Shown piece by piece: positions 54,065 to 63,596 of a stretch of DNA of 64,000 bases. The notes below the pieces were generated by a model. It ran no database searches. It was not told the DNA's origin and was given only the letters and a program-made list of their open reading frames with translations. Both the position numbers and the translations under genes were made by a program. Source of the stretch: Kushneria sinocarnis (GTDB taxonomy: Bacteria; Pseudomonadota; Gammaproteobacteria; Pseudomonadales; Halomonadaceae); NCBI RefSeq assembly GCF_003633775.1, contig NZ_RBIN01000004.1, forward strand, positions 248,001 through 312,000, read 5' to 3'. How positions within the stretch are numbered: the stretch's first letter is position 1; every line of letters begins with the position of its first letter.

Positions 54065-54504
54065 GCGACCTTCCTCTCGGCACAGATGATATCGGCTTCA
54101 CAGACGACCTCACCCTCGACATGCGCGCGACAGGCAAACTTCCAGATGCCGCGCCGTGCCCTCAGCATGCGGGCTTCGAGGGTCAGCCGGTCACCCGGGA
54201 AGACCGGCCGCTTGAAGCGCACGTTGTCACTGCCGACATAGTAATAGATGTACCCATCCGCCGGTCGCTTGTCGACGGTCTTGAAGCCCAGGATGCCGGC
54301 CGCCTGCGCCAGTGCCTCGATGATCAGGACCCCCGGCATGATGGGATGACCGGGAAAGTGGCCGTTGAAGAAATGCTCGTTGTAGCTGACATTCTTCCAG
54401 GCCGTGATGCATTCACCCAGCTCGATCTCGACCACCCTGTCGACCAGCAGAAACGGATAACGGTGGGGGAGATATTCCTGGATCTCGTTGATGTCCATGA
54501 CCAT
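54061..54504 (-). CDS. fabZ: 3-hydroxyacyl-ACP dehydratase FabZ
   Basis: FabZ dehydrates 3-hydroxyacyl-ACP in fatty acid elongation. The 147 residues contain [17 protein letters not shown], the catalytic histidine and glutamate in [19 protein letters not shown], and a beta-rich hot-dog tail ([15 protein letters not shown]). AGAGG lies about 10 nt before the ATG at 54504; the frame is open to 54588, but that part overlaps a hairpin. The next ATG at 54498 is also possible. Confidence 0.95.
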   Translation of the reverse strand: MVMDINEIQEYLPHRYPFLLVDRVVEIELGECITAWKNVSYNEHFFNGHFPGHPIMPGVLIIEALAQAAGILGFKTVDKRPADGYIYYYVGSDNVRFKRPVFPGDRLTLEARMLRARRGIWKFACRAHVEGEVVCEADIICAERKVA

Positions 54505-54530
54505 TGGCACGCAACCTCTGAAATAACGAA

Positions 54531-54553
54531 ATGCCTGCCGGACCGGCAGGCAT
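54531..54553 (-). other. Perfect 11-bp hairpin between lpxD and fabZ
   Basis: ATGCCTGCCGG and CCGGCAGGCAT are separated by one base, in the 123-nt gap. On the minus strand it is followed by TTTCGTTATTTC, a broken T-rich stretch. It may act as a partial terminator or an mRNA-processing structure that adjusts fabZ and lpxA expression relative to lpxD. Confidence 0.6.
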
Positions 54554-54627
54554 GCGATGGGCGACCGCAAGGGCCGGCCATTGTACACGGGTCTCGAAGC
54601 ATCGGCAGCCGCCGCCTGTCGAGGATG

Positions 54628-55689
54628 TTAGTGTGACTCTCCCTTCTCCCGGGAACTGCCTTCGCCCCGTTCCAGGCGGGCCAGGCGACGCGCCATCCGA
54701 TCCAGCTGCTTGAAGCGCACGGCGTTGCGTCGCCAGAGATCATTGGGCATCGAGCCGGTGCCGGAAGAGTAGACACCGGGCTCGTGGATGGAGTTGGTCA
54801 CCAGGCTCATGCCGGTGATCTGCACGCCGTCGCAGAGCTCCAGATGACCGGCCAGACCGACCCCGCCGCCCAGCTGGCAGTGCCGCCCCACCCGGGTGGA
54901 CCCGGCAATGCCGACACAGCCGGCCAGCGCACAGTGCTCGCCGATATGCACGTTATGGGCAATCTGGACCTGGGAGTCGATCTTGACCCCGTCGCCGATC
55001 ACGGTATCGCCCAGGGCGCCGCGATCAATGCTTGAACAGCTGCCGATCTCGACATCGTCGCCGACCACCACACCGCCGATCTGCGCGATCTTGTGCCAGG
55101 CCATGCCGTCGTGGGCGAAGCCGAAGCCATCGCCGCCGACCACTGCCCCGCTGTGGATGATTGCCCGCTGACCGATGACCACGCCGTGGTAGAGCGTCAC
55201 GTTGGCATGCAACAGCGAGTCGGCCCCCACCGTACAGGCCTCCCCGAGCGAGCAGCCGGCACCGATCACGGTGCGATCACCGAGGGTCACGTGATCACCG
55301 ATCACGGCATTGGGGCCGATCGACACCTCGTCGCCCAGACGCGCACTGTCCGATACGCTGGCCGCGGGATGAATGCCGGGCTGATGGCCGGCCAGCGGCG
55401 GGGCGAACAGGTGCGAGAGCCGGGCGTAACCGAGATAGGGATTATCAAGCGCCAGCGCCGCTACCGGGCACTCCGCCACCAGGTCGGGTGGCAGCAGCAC
55501 GGCAGCCGCGCGGGTTTCGTCGAGAAACCGCAGGTAGGCCCGGTTGGCCAGAAAGGCGATGTCATCGGGCCCGGCATCGGTAAGCGTGGCCAGTCCGCTG
55601 ACCCGCTGCGTACCGTCGCCATGCAGGGTCGCCCCCAGCACCCGGGTCAGTTCCTCGAGGGTATAGGTCTGGCTAGTCATCATCTTCAT
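54628..55689 (-). CDS. lpxD: UDP-3-O-(3-hydroxyacyl)glucosamine N-acyltransferase
   Basis: LpxD adds the N-linked hydroxyacyl chain in lipid A synthesis. The 353 residues comprise an N-terminal uridine-binding domain (TYTLEELTRVLGATLHG), a left-handed beta-helix from about 105 to 300 with many hexapeptides, the catalytic histidine region in VQIAHNVHIGEHC, and a C-terminal helix. Four Met codons lie in the first 12 nt region (MKMM), so the exact start within 3 codons is open. It follows skp by 21 nt. Confidence 0.96.
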   Translation of the reverse strand: MKMMTSQTYTLEELTRVLGATLHGDGTQRVSGLATLTDAGPDDIAFLANRAYLRFLDETRAAAVLLPPDLVAECPVAALALDNPYLGYARLSHLFAPPLAGHQPGIHPAASVSDSARLGDEVSIGPNAVIGDHVTLGDRTVIGAGCSLGEACTVGADSLLHANVTLYHGVVIGQRAIIHSGAVVGGDGFGFAHDGMAWHKIAQIGGVVVGDDVEIGSCSSIDRGALGDTVIGDGVKIDSQVQIAHNVHIGEHCALAGCVGIAGSTRVGRHCQLGGGVGLAGHLELCDGVQITGMSLVTNSIHEPGVYSSGTGSMPNDLWRRNAVRFKQLDRMARRLARLERGEGSSREKGESH

Positions 55690-55710
55690 CGAGTGGAAGG
55701 CAGCGCCACC

Positions 55711-56214
55711 TTACTGGAGCGAATTGAAGGTGCTGGTGACTTCCTTGGTCAGATCGAGCGAGTCAGCGGAGTAGACGACGCTCTGACGGTCCACCAGTAC
55801 CTGTACATCATGACGCTCTACCACCTGCTCGATCGCCCTGTCGAGCTTGGGCTTGGCCTGCTTGAGAAACGCCTGTTCAGCCTGCTGGCGCTGCTGCTCG
55901 AGCTGCTGACGCTGCTGCTGGAACTGGCTGCCCTTCTGCTGCAGCTGCTGGGTCAGGTTCTGACGCTCGTTGTCGGACATCACGTCGCCGTTCTGCTGCA
56001 GACGCTGCTGGAGCTGCTGCACCTGCTGACCAAGCTGCTTGACCTGCTGCGGCTGATTGCCCAGCTGATTCTTGAGCTGGTTCATCGAGCGCTGGGCAGC
56101 CGAAGTGTTCATCAGGGCCTCACGCCAGTCGACCACGGCCACATCAGCTGCCTGGGCGGCGATCGAGACGCTCCCCAGCATGCCGGCCAGGCAGAGGGCT
56201 GCAATCTTGCGCAT
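55711..56214 (-). CDS. skp: Periplasmic chaperone Skp/OmpH
   Basis: Skp holds unfolded outer-membrane proteins on their way to BamA. The 167-residue protein has a signal peptide (MRKIAALCLAGMLGSVSIAAQA), the conserved start VAVVDWREALMNTSAAQ, a very glutamine-rich coiled coil at about 50-115 forming the tentacle arms, and the C-terminal strand VQVLVDRQSVVYSADSLDLT. The glutamine richness is above what I expect for enteric Skp. It sits between bamA and lpxD as usual. Confidence 0.94.
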   Translation of the reverse strand: MRKIAALCLAGMLGSVSIAAQAADVAVVDWREALMNTSAAQRSMNQLKNQLGNQPQQVKQLGQQVQQLQQRLQQNGDVMSDNERQNLTQQLQQKGSQFQQQRQQLEQQRQQAEQAFLKQAKPKLDRAIEQVVERHDVQVLVDRQSVVYSADSLDLTKEVTSTFNSLQ

Positions 56215-56271
56215 GTCATAACTCCTTGTGGTTCAATTCCTGCACCGGGCACCGACTGCCCGGCACCGCCA

Positions 56272-58614
56272 TCAGAACGTCTGGCCCAGCGAGAACTGGA
56301 AGAACTGGGTATCGTCGCCACCCTTGTCCTTGATCGGCTTGGCAACCGAGAAGGTCAGCGGCCCCACCGGCGTCAGCCAGGAGAGCCCCACGCCCGCCGA
56401 GACGCGCAGGTCATTGAGATCGACCCCGGACGAGCACGACGAGCTACGACCGCTTTCCACCGGCAGGCAGTCCGACAGGTAGGTATTACCGGTATCAACG
56501 AAGAAGGAGGTCTGCACCTGGCGCCGATCCTCGATGAACGGCGTCGGGAAGATCAGCTCCGCCGAACCCTCCAGCAGGATGTTGCCGCCGAGGGTATCAT
56601 CATCCCCGTCGGCACGCTCGGTGGTCGGCTGACCCAGGGTGTTGCTCTCGAAGCCGCGCACCGATCCCAGTCCGCCGGAGTAGAAGTTCTCGTAGAACGG
56701 ATAGGTGTCGGTCTTGCCGTAGCTGTCGGCATAGCCCAGCTCGGTACGGAACTTGAGCGCCCACTCTTCGGTCTGGATCGGGAACAGCTTCTGACCCTGA
56801 TAGCGCAGCTTGTAATACTCGGCATCGCTGCCCGGCCCGGTGGCTTCGGCGCTCGCCTTCTGATAGCTGCCCGCAGTCGGCAGGATACCGCGGTTGAGGT
56901 TGTTGCGTGTCCACGCGGTGGAGAGCTTGTAGTTGTTGAAGGAGTCACCCTCGTCATCCACATAGCGCGCGATCTCGGAGGGCGAATCGTCGTAGTCCTT
57001 GACCTCGAGATGTTCGACCCCCAGTCCGAAATTCAGCCGCGACAGCTCACTGACCGGATAACCGAAGTTGACCCCGCCCCCGATGGCATCGGTGGAGTAG
57101 GTCGAGATGTCGGCATCCTCGTAATCGGTCGAGCGATAGTAGAGGTTGAAGCCGCGCGACACGCCATCGAGCGTCCAGTAGGGATTGGTGTAACTGAAGT
57201 TCAGATTGGTGTAGTAGTCGCTCTTCTGGGCGCCGATATCGACCCGGTTGCCGGTGCCGAGGAAGTTGCGCTGGGAGAGCGAGGCCCCGTAGATCAGCCC
57301 CTCGGACTGGGCATAGCCGAGACTGGCGGAAATGCTGCCGGAGGGCTGCTCCTGGACATTGTAGGTCACGTCGAGCTGATCCGGCTCATCCGCCACCCGC
57401 TGGGTATTGACGTCCACCTGCTTGAAGAAGCCGAGCCGCTGCAGGCGCTGCTGCGAGGTCTTGATGTCATCGGTGGAGGCCGGCGCCCCCTCGAGCTGCA
57501 CCATTTCGCGACGCAGCACCTCATCAGCGGTCGTGGTGTTGCCCTTGAAGTTGATGCGCCGGACATAGGCGCGGCGACCGGGCTGCACGTTGAAGGTCAC
57601 GTCAACGGTCTCCCCATCATCGTTGACCTTCGGTACCGCATTCACCTGGGCAAAGGCAAAGCCGCGGGCGCCCAGCTCCCGGCGCAGCGCCTCGCTGGAA
57701 GCAGTCAGCTGCGACTGGGAGAAGATGTCGCCGGATTCGGCGGTCACCAGCGAACGGGCCTCGTCGCGACCCACCTTCAGGTCGCCGGCAAAACCGATGT
57801 CACCGATCCGGTAGCGCTTGCCCTCATCGACATTGATGGTGACATAAATGGTCGACTTGTCGGGGCTGATCGAGACCTGGGTGGAATCGATACTGAAATT
57901 CACGTAACCGCGATCGAGATAGTACGAGCGCAGCCGATCCAGATCGCCCTGCAGCTTTTCGCGGGAGTACTGATCGCTGGAGAACCAGCCGAAGAACCAG
58001 CCGGGCTTGTCCTCGAGCTCGAACTGATCGCGCAGGGTATCGTCATCGAACGCCTGATTGCCGACGACGTTGATCTGGCGAATCTTCGCCACTGCCCCTT
58101 CGTCGATGTTGATGTCCACCTGGACCCGGTTGCGGCTGAGCTGCTCGACCTGCGTTTCGATCCGGGCGCTGTAGCGTCCCTGCTGCTGGTAGACCCGCTC
58201 CAGCTGACGCTGCATCTCCTCGAGGGTCGAACGCTGCAGCACCTGGCCTTCCGAGAGGCCGGCTTCACGCAGTCCGCTGCGCAGATCCTCCTCGGGGATC
58301 TTGGAGTTGCCGTTGATCTCGATCTGGGCAATCGAGGGGCGCTCCTGGACATTGACCACCAGCACATTACCGTCGCGGCCGAGACTGACATCGTCGAACA
58401 GACCGGTACCGAACAGCGATTTGCCTACCCTGGTGAGCGCGTCGTCATTGACGGTATCGGAGGCGGAAATCGGCATCGCATTGAACACGGTACCCGCTGA
58501 AACGCGCTGCAGACCCTCGACGCGAATATCCGAAACCTTGAAGGGAGAAATAGCGAATGCCGCCTGTGAAGGAGCCAGCAAACACACCATCAGACCAATG
58601 GTTTTAATCTTCAT
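56272..58614 (-). CDS. bamA: Outer-membrane protein assembly factor BamA
   Basis: BamA inserts beta-barrels into the outer membrane. The 780 residues show a signal peptide ending about AFA, five POTRA domains (about 24-425, beginning FKVSDIRVEGLQRVSAGTVF), and a 16-strand barrel with the loop-6 motif GLGSVRGFESNTLG and terminal strand ending QFSLGQTF. A cysteine pair in a serine-rich extracellular loop (SDCLPVESGRSSSCSSG) could form a disulfide. It lies after rseP with a 237-nt gap. Confidence 0.97.
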   Translation of the reverse strand: MKIKTIGLMVCLLAPSQAAFAISPFKVSDIRVEGLQRVSAGTVFNAMPISASDTVNDDALTRVGKSLFGTGLFDDVSLGRDGNVLVVNVQERPSIAQIEINGNSKIPEEDLRSGLREAGLSEGQVLQRSTLEEMQRQLERVYQQQGRYSARIETQVEQLSRNRVQVDINIDEGAVAKIRQINVVGNQAFDDDTLRDQFELEDKPGWFFGWFSSDQYSREKLQGDLDRLRSYYLDRGYVNFSIDSTQVSISPDKSTIYVTINVDEGKRYRIGDIGFAGDLKVGRDEARSLVTAESGDIFSQSQLTASSEALRRELGARGFAFAQVNAVPKVNDDGETVDVTFNVQPGRRAYVRRINFKGNTTTADEVLRREMVQLEGAPASTDDIKTSQQRLQRLGFFKQVDVNTQRVADEPDQLDVTYNVQEQPSGSISASLGYAQSEGLIYGASLSQRNFLGTGNRVDIGAQKSDYYTNLNFSYTNPYWTLDGVSRGFNLYYRSTDYEDADISTYSTDAIGGGVNFGYPVSELSRLNFGLGVEHLEVKDYDDSPSEIARYVDDEGDSFNNYKLSTAWTRNNLNRGILPTAGSYQKASAEATGPGSDAEYYKLRYQGQKLFPIQTEEWALKFRTELGYADSYGKTDTYPFYENFYSGGLGSVRGFESNTLGQPTTERADGDDDTLGGNILLEGSAELIFPTPFIEDRRQVQTSFFVDTGNTYLSDCLPVESGRSSSCSSGVDLNDLRVSAGVGLSWLTPVGPLTFSVAKPIKDKGGDDTQFFQFSLGQTF

Positions 58615-58851
58615 GCCGTCATTTCGCTTTTACTGAATTCCGCCCGCTCGGGGCCCGCTTCTCGTGCCGCTAGCAACGCGCGATCCGGCTGGCGTCGTTG
58701 TATTCGGATACCCGTCATGTAACCGTTGAAACCCTGCTGCGATACGACAGGTAACACGCGCTCATCGAAGGGGTCGAGATCGTGAACACGCACCTTATAC
58801 ACATCGCCGCCATCCTGACAAGCACCGCCTCCTTTCGCTTGCCATCGGAAA

Positions 58852-60201
58852 CTAGAGTCGCATCAGATCAAAATAGAAGGCCATGATCATCAGTGTGGCG
58901 ACCAGCGCCGCCCCGATCCGGAATCCCACCGCCTGTGCCCGCTCCGAGAGCGGCCGACCGCGGATCGCTTCGACGGCGTAAAACAGCAGATGCCCGCCGT
59001 CGAGAATCGGTATCGGCAGCAGGTTCAGCACGCCCAGGCTGATGGAGACATAGGCCAGAAAACCGATGAAGGTTTCCAGCCCGGAACGGGCCGATTCCCC
59101 GGCTATCCGGGCGATGGTAATCGGCCCGGAGAGATTGGAAGGCGAAATCAGTCCGATCACCATCTTGTAGATCGACCCCACGGTCAGCGACGTCATCGAG
59201 GCCGTGCGATGGATGGCCTGCCCCGCCGCCGCCAGCGGCCCGTAGCGCAGCTCACGCTGATACTGCTGCGGCCACTGAACGGGATCGGCAGCCGCCCCGA
59301 TATAGCCGACACTGCGGCCATCGGCCAGCTGCCGGCTGCGGGGGGTCAGATCGACCGCCAGCTCGCGCCCGTCACGCCTGATCCGCAGCTGGAGGGACTG
59401 CCCGGCCGCCGCCTGTACCCGAGCCACGAACCCGGACCACGCCTCGATGGCCGCGCCGTTCACCGAAATGACGCGATCACCGGCCCGCAGTCCGGCGGCG
59501 GCAGCCGCGCCGTCATCCAGCACCTGCCCGATGACCGGCGGCGTATCCGGACGCCAGGGCTCGAAGCCCAGCGTTGCCAGCGGCTGCGGCGGATCCTGAT
59601 GGGCCAGGTAATTCGTTACCGCCAGGCTGTGCTGCTGCAGCTCCCTTCCTTCCCGACGGGTTGCGAACTGCAGTCGATCACTGCCGATGGCACCGATCAG
59701 GGCAAGATTGACTTCATCCCAGGAGCGGGTCCGCTCCCCTTCCACCCGCACGATCTCCTGGCCTGCCTCCAGGCCACCCCGGGCCGCCGGCGAATCGGGC
59801 GAGACCGAGCCGACCATCGGGGTCACCGTGGTGGTGCCCACCATGAACATCAGCCAGTACGCCATCAGGGCCAGCAGGAAATTGGCAACGGGACCGGCCG
59901 ACACCACGGCAATGCGCTTCCAGACCGACTGCCGGTTGAAGGCGAGATGCTGATCGGCGGGATCGACCGCGCCCTCGCGCTCGTCGAGCATCCTGACATA
60001 GCCACCTAGCGGAATCGCGGCCAGCACGAACTCGGTACCGTGACGATCGACCCGCTTGAGCAGTGGCCGCCCGAAACCGACCGAAAAGCGCAGTACCCGA
60101 ACCCCGCAGCGCCGGGCGACCCAGAAGTGACCGAATTCGTGAATCGTGATCAGCAGGCCCAGTACCACGATCACGGCGAGGATATTCTGCAGGACCCCCA
60201 T
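58852..60201 (-). CDS. rseP: Site-2 intramembrane protease RseP
   Basis: RseP cuts the anti-sigma factor RseA within the membrane during envelope stress. The 449-residue product has the zinc-protease motif HEFGH near residue 22, two PDZ domains (about 115-210 and 220-310), and LDGGH in a later membrane helix that gives the third metal ligand. The ATG at 60201 shares bases with the dxr stop (TGATG). The frame is open 25 codons upstream, but that part lies within dxr. Confidence 0.96.
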   Translation of the reverse strand: MGVLQNILAVIVVLGLLITIHEFGHFWVARRCGVRVLRFSVGFGRPLLKRVDRHGTEFVLAAIPLGGYVRMLDEREGAVDPADQHLAFNRQSVWKRIAVVSAGPVANFLLALMAYWLMFMVGTTTVTPMVGSVSPDSPAARGGLEAGQEIVRVEGERTRSWDEVNLALIGAIGSDRLQFATRREGRELQQHSLAVTNYLAHQDPPQPLATLGFEPWRPDTPPVIGQVLDDGAAAAAGLRAGDRVISVNGAAIEAWSGFVARVQAAAGQSLQLRIRRDGRELAVDLTPRSRQLADGRSVGYIGAAADPVQWPQQYQRELRYGPLAAAGQAIHRTASMTSLTVGSIYKMVIGLISPSNLSGPITIARIAGESARSGLETFIGFLAYVSISLGVLNLLPIPILDGGHLLFYAVEAIRGRPLSERAQAVGFRIGAALVATLMIMAFYFDLMRL

Positions 60202-61385
60202 CACCCGTTCTGCTCCCGACGTTCGAGTTCGGCAGTGGCCACCTCCCGCGCCCGGCGGTCCATGGCGAGAATGCACTCGAGACTGTCGGCCGGCCCGTGT
60301 TCGAGCCGGGCAAGTACACGCTCCACCAGCGTCGGTATGGCCATGAAGGGAATCCGCTCTGCCAGAAAGGCCGCCACGGCCACCTCATTGGCCGCATTCA
60401 GGGCCGCCGGGGCGGTGCCCCCGGTGCTCATCGCCTCGCGCGCCAGCCGCAGGCAGGGAAACCGCGCCATGTCGGGCGCTTCGAAATCGAGCCGGCCGGT
60501 GGCAAACAGATCAAGCGGCGCAACGCCGGTGTCGATCCGCTCCGGCCACGCCAGACCATGGCCGATTGGCGTGCGCATGTCGGGATTGCCCAGCTGGGCG
60601 ATGACCGAGCCATCCACGTAGGCCGCCATCGAGTGGATCACGCTCTGCGGATGCACCACGATCTCGACCTGTTCGGGCGAGGCATCGAACAGCCAGCACG
60701 CCTCGATCAGCTCGAGCCCCTTGTTCATCATGGTGGCGCTGTCCACCGAGATCTTGCGCCCCATCGACCAGTTGGGATGAGCGCAGGCCTGATCCGGCGT
60801 TACCTGCGCCAGCTGCTCGGGCGCCCACTGACGAAAGGGACCGCCGGATGCGGTCAGCAGGAGGCGGGTAACGCCGCAGCGTTCGAGCCCGCCGCGGTGG
60901 TGGTGGGGCAGGCACTGAAAGATGGCGTTGTGCTCGGAGTCGATCGGCAGCAGGACCGCGCCGCTCTCGGCCACTTCGCGCATGAACAGCGCCCCGCTCA
61001 TCACCAGCGCTTCCTTGTTGGCCAGCAGCACCCGCCGGCCGGCCCGGACCGCGGCCAGGGTCGGGGTCAGCGCCGCGGCACCGACAATTGCCGACATGAC
61101 GATCTCGGCACTGGCGGCCACTTCACACAGCGCGGCCTCGCCATGGGCGACCCGGGTCGGCACATCGGCCCGGGTCAGTGCCTCCGCCAGCCAGCGGGCA
61201 TCCTCGGCATGATCCAGCACGGCCACTTCCGGGCGATGGTGCCGGCACAGCTCGAACAGCGCCTGACGACTGCTGCGGGCGGTGACGGCATGAAGGCGAT
61301 AGCGATCGGGATGGCGGGCAATGACATCGAGGGTACTGGTGCCGATCGATCCGGTGGCGCCCAGTACGGTAACGGTCTGCGTCAT
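60201..61385 (-). CDS. dxr: 1-deoxy-D-xylulose 5-phosphate reductoisomerase
   Basis: Dxr makes methylerythritol phosphate, the committed step of the MEP isoprenoid route. The 394 residues show [15 protein letters not shown] (NADPH), [23 protein letters not shown] and SGGPFRQW, then [18 protein letters not shown] with the metal-binding acids. It lies 27 nt after cdsA. An in-frame ATG seven codons upstream exists, but MTQTVTVLG is the family start. Confidence 0.97.
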   Translation of the reverse strand: MTQTVTVLGATGSIGTSTLDVIARHPDRYRLHAVTARSSRQALFELCRHHRPEVAVLDHAEDARWLAEALTRADVPTRVAHGEAALCEVAASAEIVMSAIVGAAALTPTLAAVRAGRRVLLANKEALVMSGALFMREVAESGAVLLPIDSEHNAIFQCLPHHHRGGLERCGVTRLLLTASGGPFRQWAPEQLAQVTPDQACAHPNWSMGRKISVDSATMMNKGLELIEACWLFDASPEQVEIVVHPQSVIHSMAAYVDGSVIAQLGNPDMRTPIGHGLAWPERIDTGVAPLDLFATGRLDFEAPDMARFPCLRLAREAMSTGGTAPAALNAANEVAVAAFLAERIPFMAIPTLVERVLARLEHGPADSLECILAMDRRAREVATAELERREQNG

Positions 61386-61412
61386 CTTTGGCTCCAGGGG
61401 CCGCAAGCGGCA

Positions 61413-62210
61413 TCAGCCGATCCAGGGGGCCAGCAGGGCAAACAGCGGCACCGCGGCGGTAAGACTGTCGATGCGATCAAGCAGGCCACCATGCCCCGGC
61501 AGCAGCTGGCCGGAGTCCTTGATGCCGCGATGGCGCTTGAGCATGCTTTCACACAGATCCCCCAGGATCGAGGCGGCGGTCACGATCGCGGTCACGATCA
61601 GCAGCACCACGAGGTGGATGGCGTCGAAACCCTGCCACCACGCCATCAGCAGGGCCAGCACCGCCGAACCGGCCAGGGCACCGTAGACGCCGGCCCACGA
61701 CTTGCCGGGGCTGACCCTGGGGGCCAGCCGGCGATTGCCGAAGGCGCGCCCGGCAAAGTAGGCGGCAATATCGGCGCCCCAGACCACGAACAGCACATAG
61801 AGCAGCCACAGCGGCTGCTCCCGCAGCAGCAGAAAACCGACCCAGCAGGGCAGCAGCACCCAGACGCCCATCGCCAGGCGCATGCCGACGCCTTCCCACT
61901 GCCAGGTAGCCTGCGGGTAGCGGACCACCCAGTAGAGGCAGAGCAGCCAGCCGATCAGGGCCAGCCACAGCGGCCAGCTCTGATGGGCGATGCCGCTCGA
62001 CCAGGCCAGCGCCATCGCCGCCAGCATGGAGACCGCAAACAGCGCCTTGTCGCGCGGCTGCTCGCGCCCGGCCAGATTCGACCACTCCCAGGCCGCGCCT
62101 ACCACGATCAGCCCGACAAAACCGGCGTACCAGCCGCCGCCGAGCAGAAACAGCAGCAGCAGTGACGCCGGACCGATCACCAGCGCAGTCAGAACCCGTT
62201 GTCTAAGCAC
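61413..62210 (-). CDS. cdsA: Phosphatidate cytidylyltransferase
   Basis: CdsA makes CDP-diacylglycerol, the precursor of all phospholipids. This polytopic membrane protein of 265 residues begins MLRQRVLTALVIGP and ends with the family signature SMLKRHRGIKDSGQLLPGHG followed by GLLDRID at about 220-246. It overlaps uppS by 8 nt. Confidence 0.96.
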   Translation of the reverse strand: MLRQRVLTALVIGPASLLLLFLLGGGWYAGFVGLIVVGAAWEWSNLAGREQPRDKALFAVSMLAAMALAWSSGIAHQSWPLWLALIGWLLCLYWVVRYPQATWQWEGVGMRLAMGVWVLLPCWVGFLLLREQPLWLLYVLFVVWGADIAAYFAGRAFGNRRLAPRVSPGKSWAGVYGALAGSAVLALLMAWWQGFDAIHLVVLLIVTAIVTAASILGDLCESMLKRHRGIKDSGQLLPGHGGLLDRIDSLTAAVPLFALLAPWIG

Positions 62211-62961
62211 CCTGCTGTACCTCGACCTGTTCGTCCGTCATGCCGAAGCGCCGCTTGCGCCTGGCAAAGGTATCCAGTGCCTCGTCGAAGGCCTCGGCGC
62301 CGAAGTCCGGCCAGTACAGTGACGAGAAGTAGAATTCGGCATAGGCCAGCTGCCAGAGCAGGAAGTTGCTGATGCGCTGTTCGCCACTGGTCCGAATGCA
62401 GAGATCGACATCGGGGACCCCGTTGCCCCGGATCTCGTCATCGAGCCGCTCCTCGTCGATATCGGCCGCGCTGAGCTCACCGGCTTCCACCCGCTCGGCC
62501 AGCCGCCGCGCCGCGCCGGTAATGTCCCAGCGACCGCCGTAGTTGGCGGCCACGATCAGCCGCAGACCGGTGTTGCCGCGGGTCAATCGCTCGGCGCGAT
62601 CGATCGCCCGATTGAGCGAATGAGGCAACCGGGAGCGCTCGCCGACAATGGAGATGCGAATATTGTTCTTGTGCAGGCGTGCCACCTCGCGGCGCAGCAC
62701 CAGCACGAACAGCTCCATCAGCGCACTGACCTCCTGGGCCGGACGCTTCCAGTTCTCGCTGGAGAAGGCAAACAGGGTAATGGCCTCGAGCTCGCGCTCG
62801 ACGGCGCGCTGAATGACCGTGCGCACTGATTCGACGCCGGCATGATGGCCGCGGATACCGGACAATCCATGGGCCCGTGCCCAGCGATTGTTGCCATCCA
62901 TGATGATCGCCACATGGCGGAGTCCGGAGTGTGGCGGATTGGGCAGAGACGTATCGGGCAT
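62203..62961 (-). CDS. uppS: Undecaprenyl diphosphate synthase
   Basis: UppS extends farnesyl diphosphate with isopentenyl units to the C55 carrier used for peptidoglycan and O-antigen. The 252 residues carry HVAIIMDGNNRWARAHG near residue 20 (catalytic Asp), GHHAGVESVRTVI, FAFSSENWKRP, and the C-terminal DLCIRTSGEQRISNFLLWQ. The ATG at 62961 has GAG 6 nt upstream; ATGs at 62973 and 62991 are also in frame. Confidence 0.95.
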   Translation of the reverse strand: MPDTSLPNPPHSGLRHVAIIMDGNNRWARAHGLSGIRGHHAGVESVRTVIQRAVERELEAITLFAFSSENWKRPAQEVSALMELFVLVLRREVARLHKNNIRISIVGERSRLPHSLNRAIDRAERLTRGNTGLRLIVAANYGGRWDITGAARRLAERVEAGELSAADIDEERLDDEIRGNGVPDVDLCIRTSGEQRISNFLLWQLAYAEFYFSSLYWPDFGAEAFDEALDTFARRKRRFGMTDEQVEVQQGA

Positions 62962-63021
62962 GAGTACTCGCATCGGTACGCGATCATCCACATCGCGTAC
63001 ATCGGTCGGGATCCGGCAGTG

Positions 63022-63579
63022 TCAGACCTGCATCAGGTCCTTTTCCTTCTGCTCCAGTATCTGATCGATATCCGCAATCGCCTTGTCGGTCAGTTTCTGG
63101 ATGGCATCCTCGGCCTGACGCTCCTCGTCTTCCGATATTTCCTTTTTCTTGAGCAGGGCCTTGGCATCATTGTTGGCGTCGCGACGCACGTTGCGAACCG
63201 CCACACGACCCTGTTCGGCTTCCTGCCGCGCCTGACGGATATAGCCCTTGCGGGTTTCCTCGGTCAGTGGCGGCATGGGCACCCGGATCACCGAGCCGGC
63301 AGTATTGGGATTGAGTCCCAGATCGGCCATCAGGATGGCCTTCTCGATCTTCGGCACCATCGATTTTTCCCACGGTACCACGGTCAGGGTACGGGCATCC
63401 TCGACGTTGACGTTGGCCGCCTGGCTCAGCGGCATCTCGGTGCCATAATAATCGACGCGCACGGCATCGAGCACGCTGGGGTGTGCCCGGCCGGTCCGAA
63501 TCTTGGAAAACGCCGACTGCAGCGCCTCCACACTCTTGCGCATGCGCGCTTCGGCGTCCTGCTGGATATCGTTGATCAC
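63022..63579 (-). CDS. frr: Ribosome recycling factor
   Basis: Frr splits ribosomes after termination, together with EF-G. The product starting at GTG has 185 residues, equal to E. coli Frr. Visible are [40 protein letters not shown] and [22 protein letters not shown]. The GTG at 63579 is preferred because AGAGG lies 9 nt upstream; an in-frame TTG at 63588 is too close to it. Confidence 0.97.
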   Translation of the reverse strand: MINDIQQDAEARMRKSVEALQSAFSKIRTGRAHPSVLDAVRVDYYGTEMPLSQAANVNVEDARTLTVVPWEKSMVPKIEKAILMADLGLNPNTAGSVIRVPMPPLTEETRKGYIRQARQEAEQGRVAVRNVRRDANNDAKALLKKKEISEDEERQAEDAIQKLTDKAIADIDQILEQKEKDLMQV

Positions 63580-63596
63580 GATGTTCAACCTCTGAC

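Noticed and set aside
58611-58802. 63-codon minus-strand ORF (from a GTG) whose stop overlaps the bamA start by 4 nt
   Set aside because: The overlap is attractive, but codon use is poor (CGA, ATA, TTA, CAA), the ribosome-binding site is weak and no family is recognised. More likely bamA leader.
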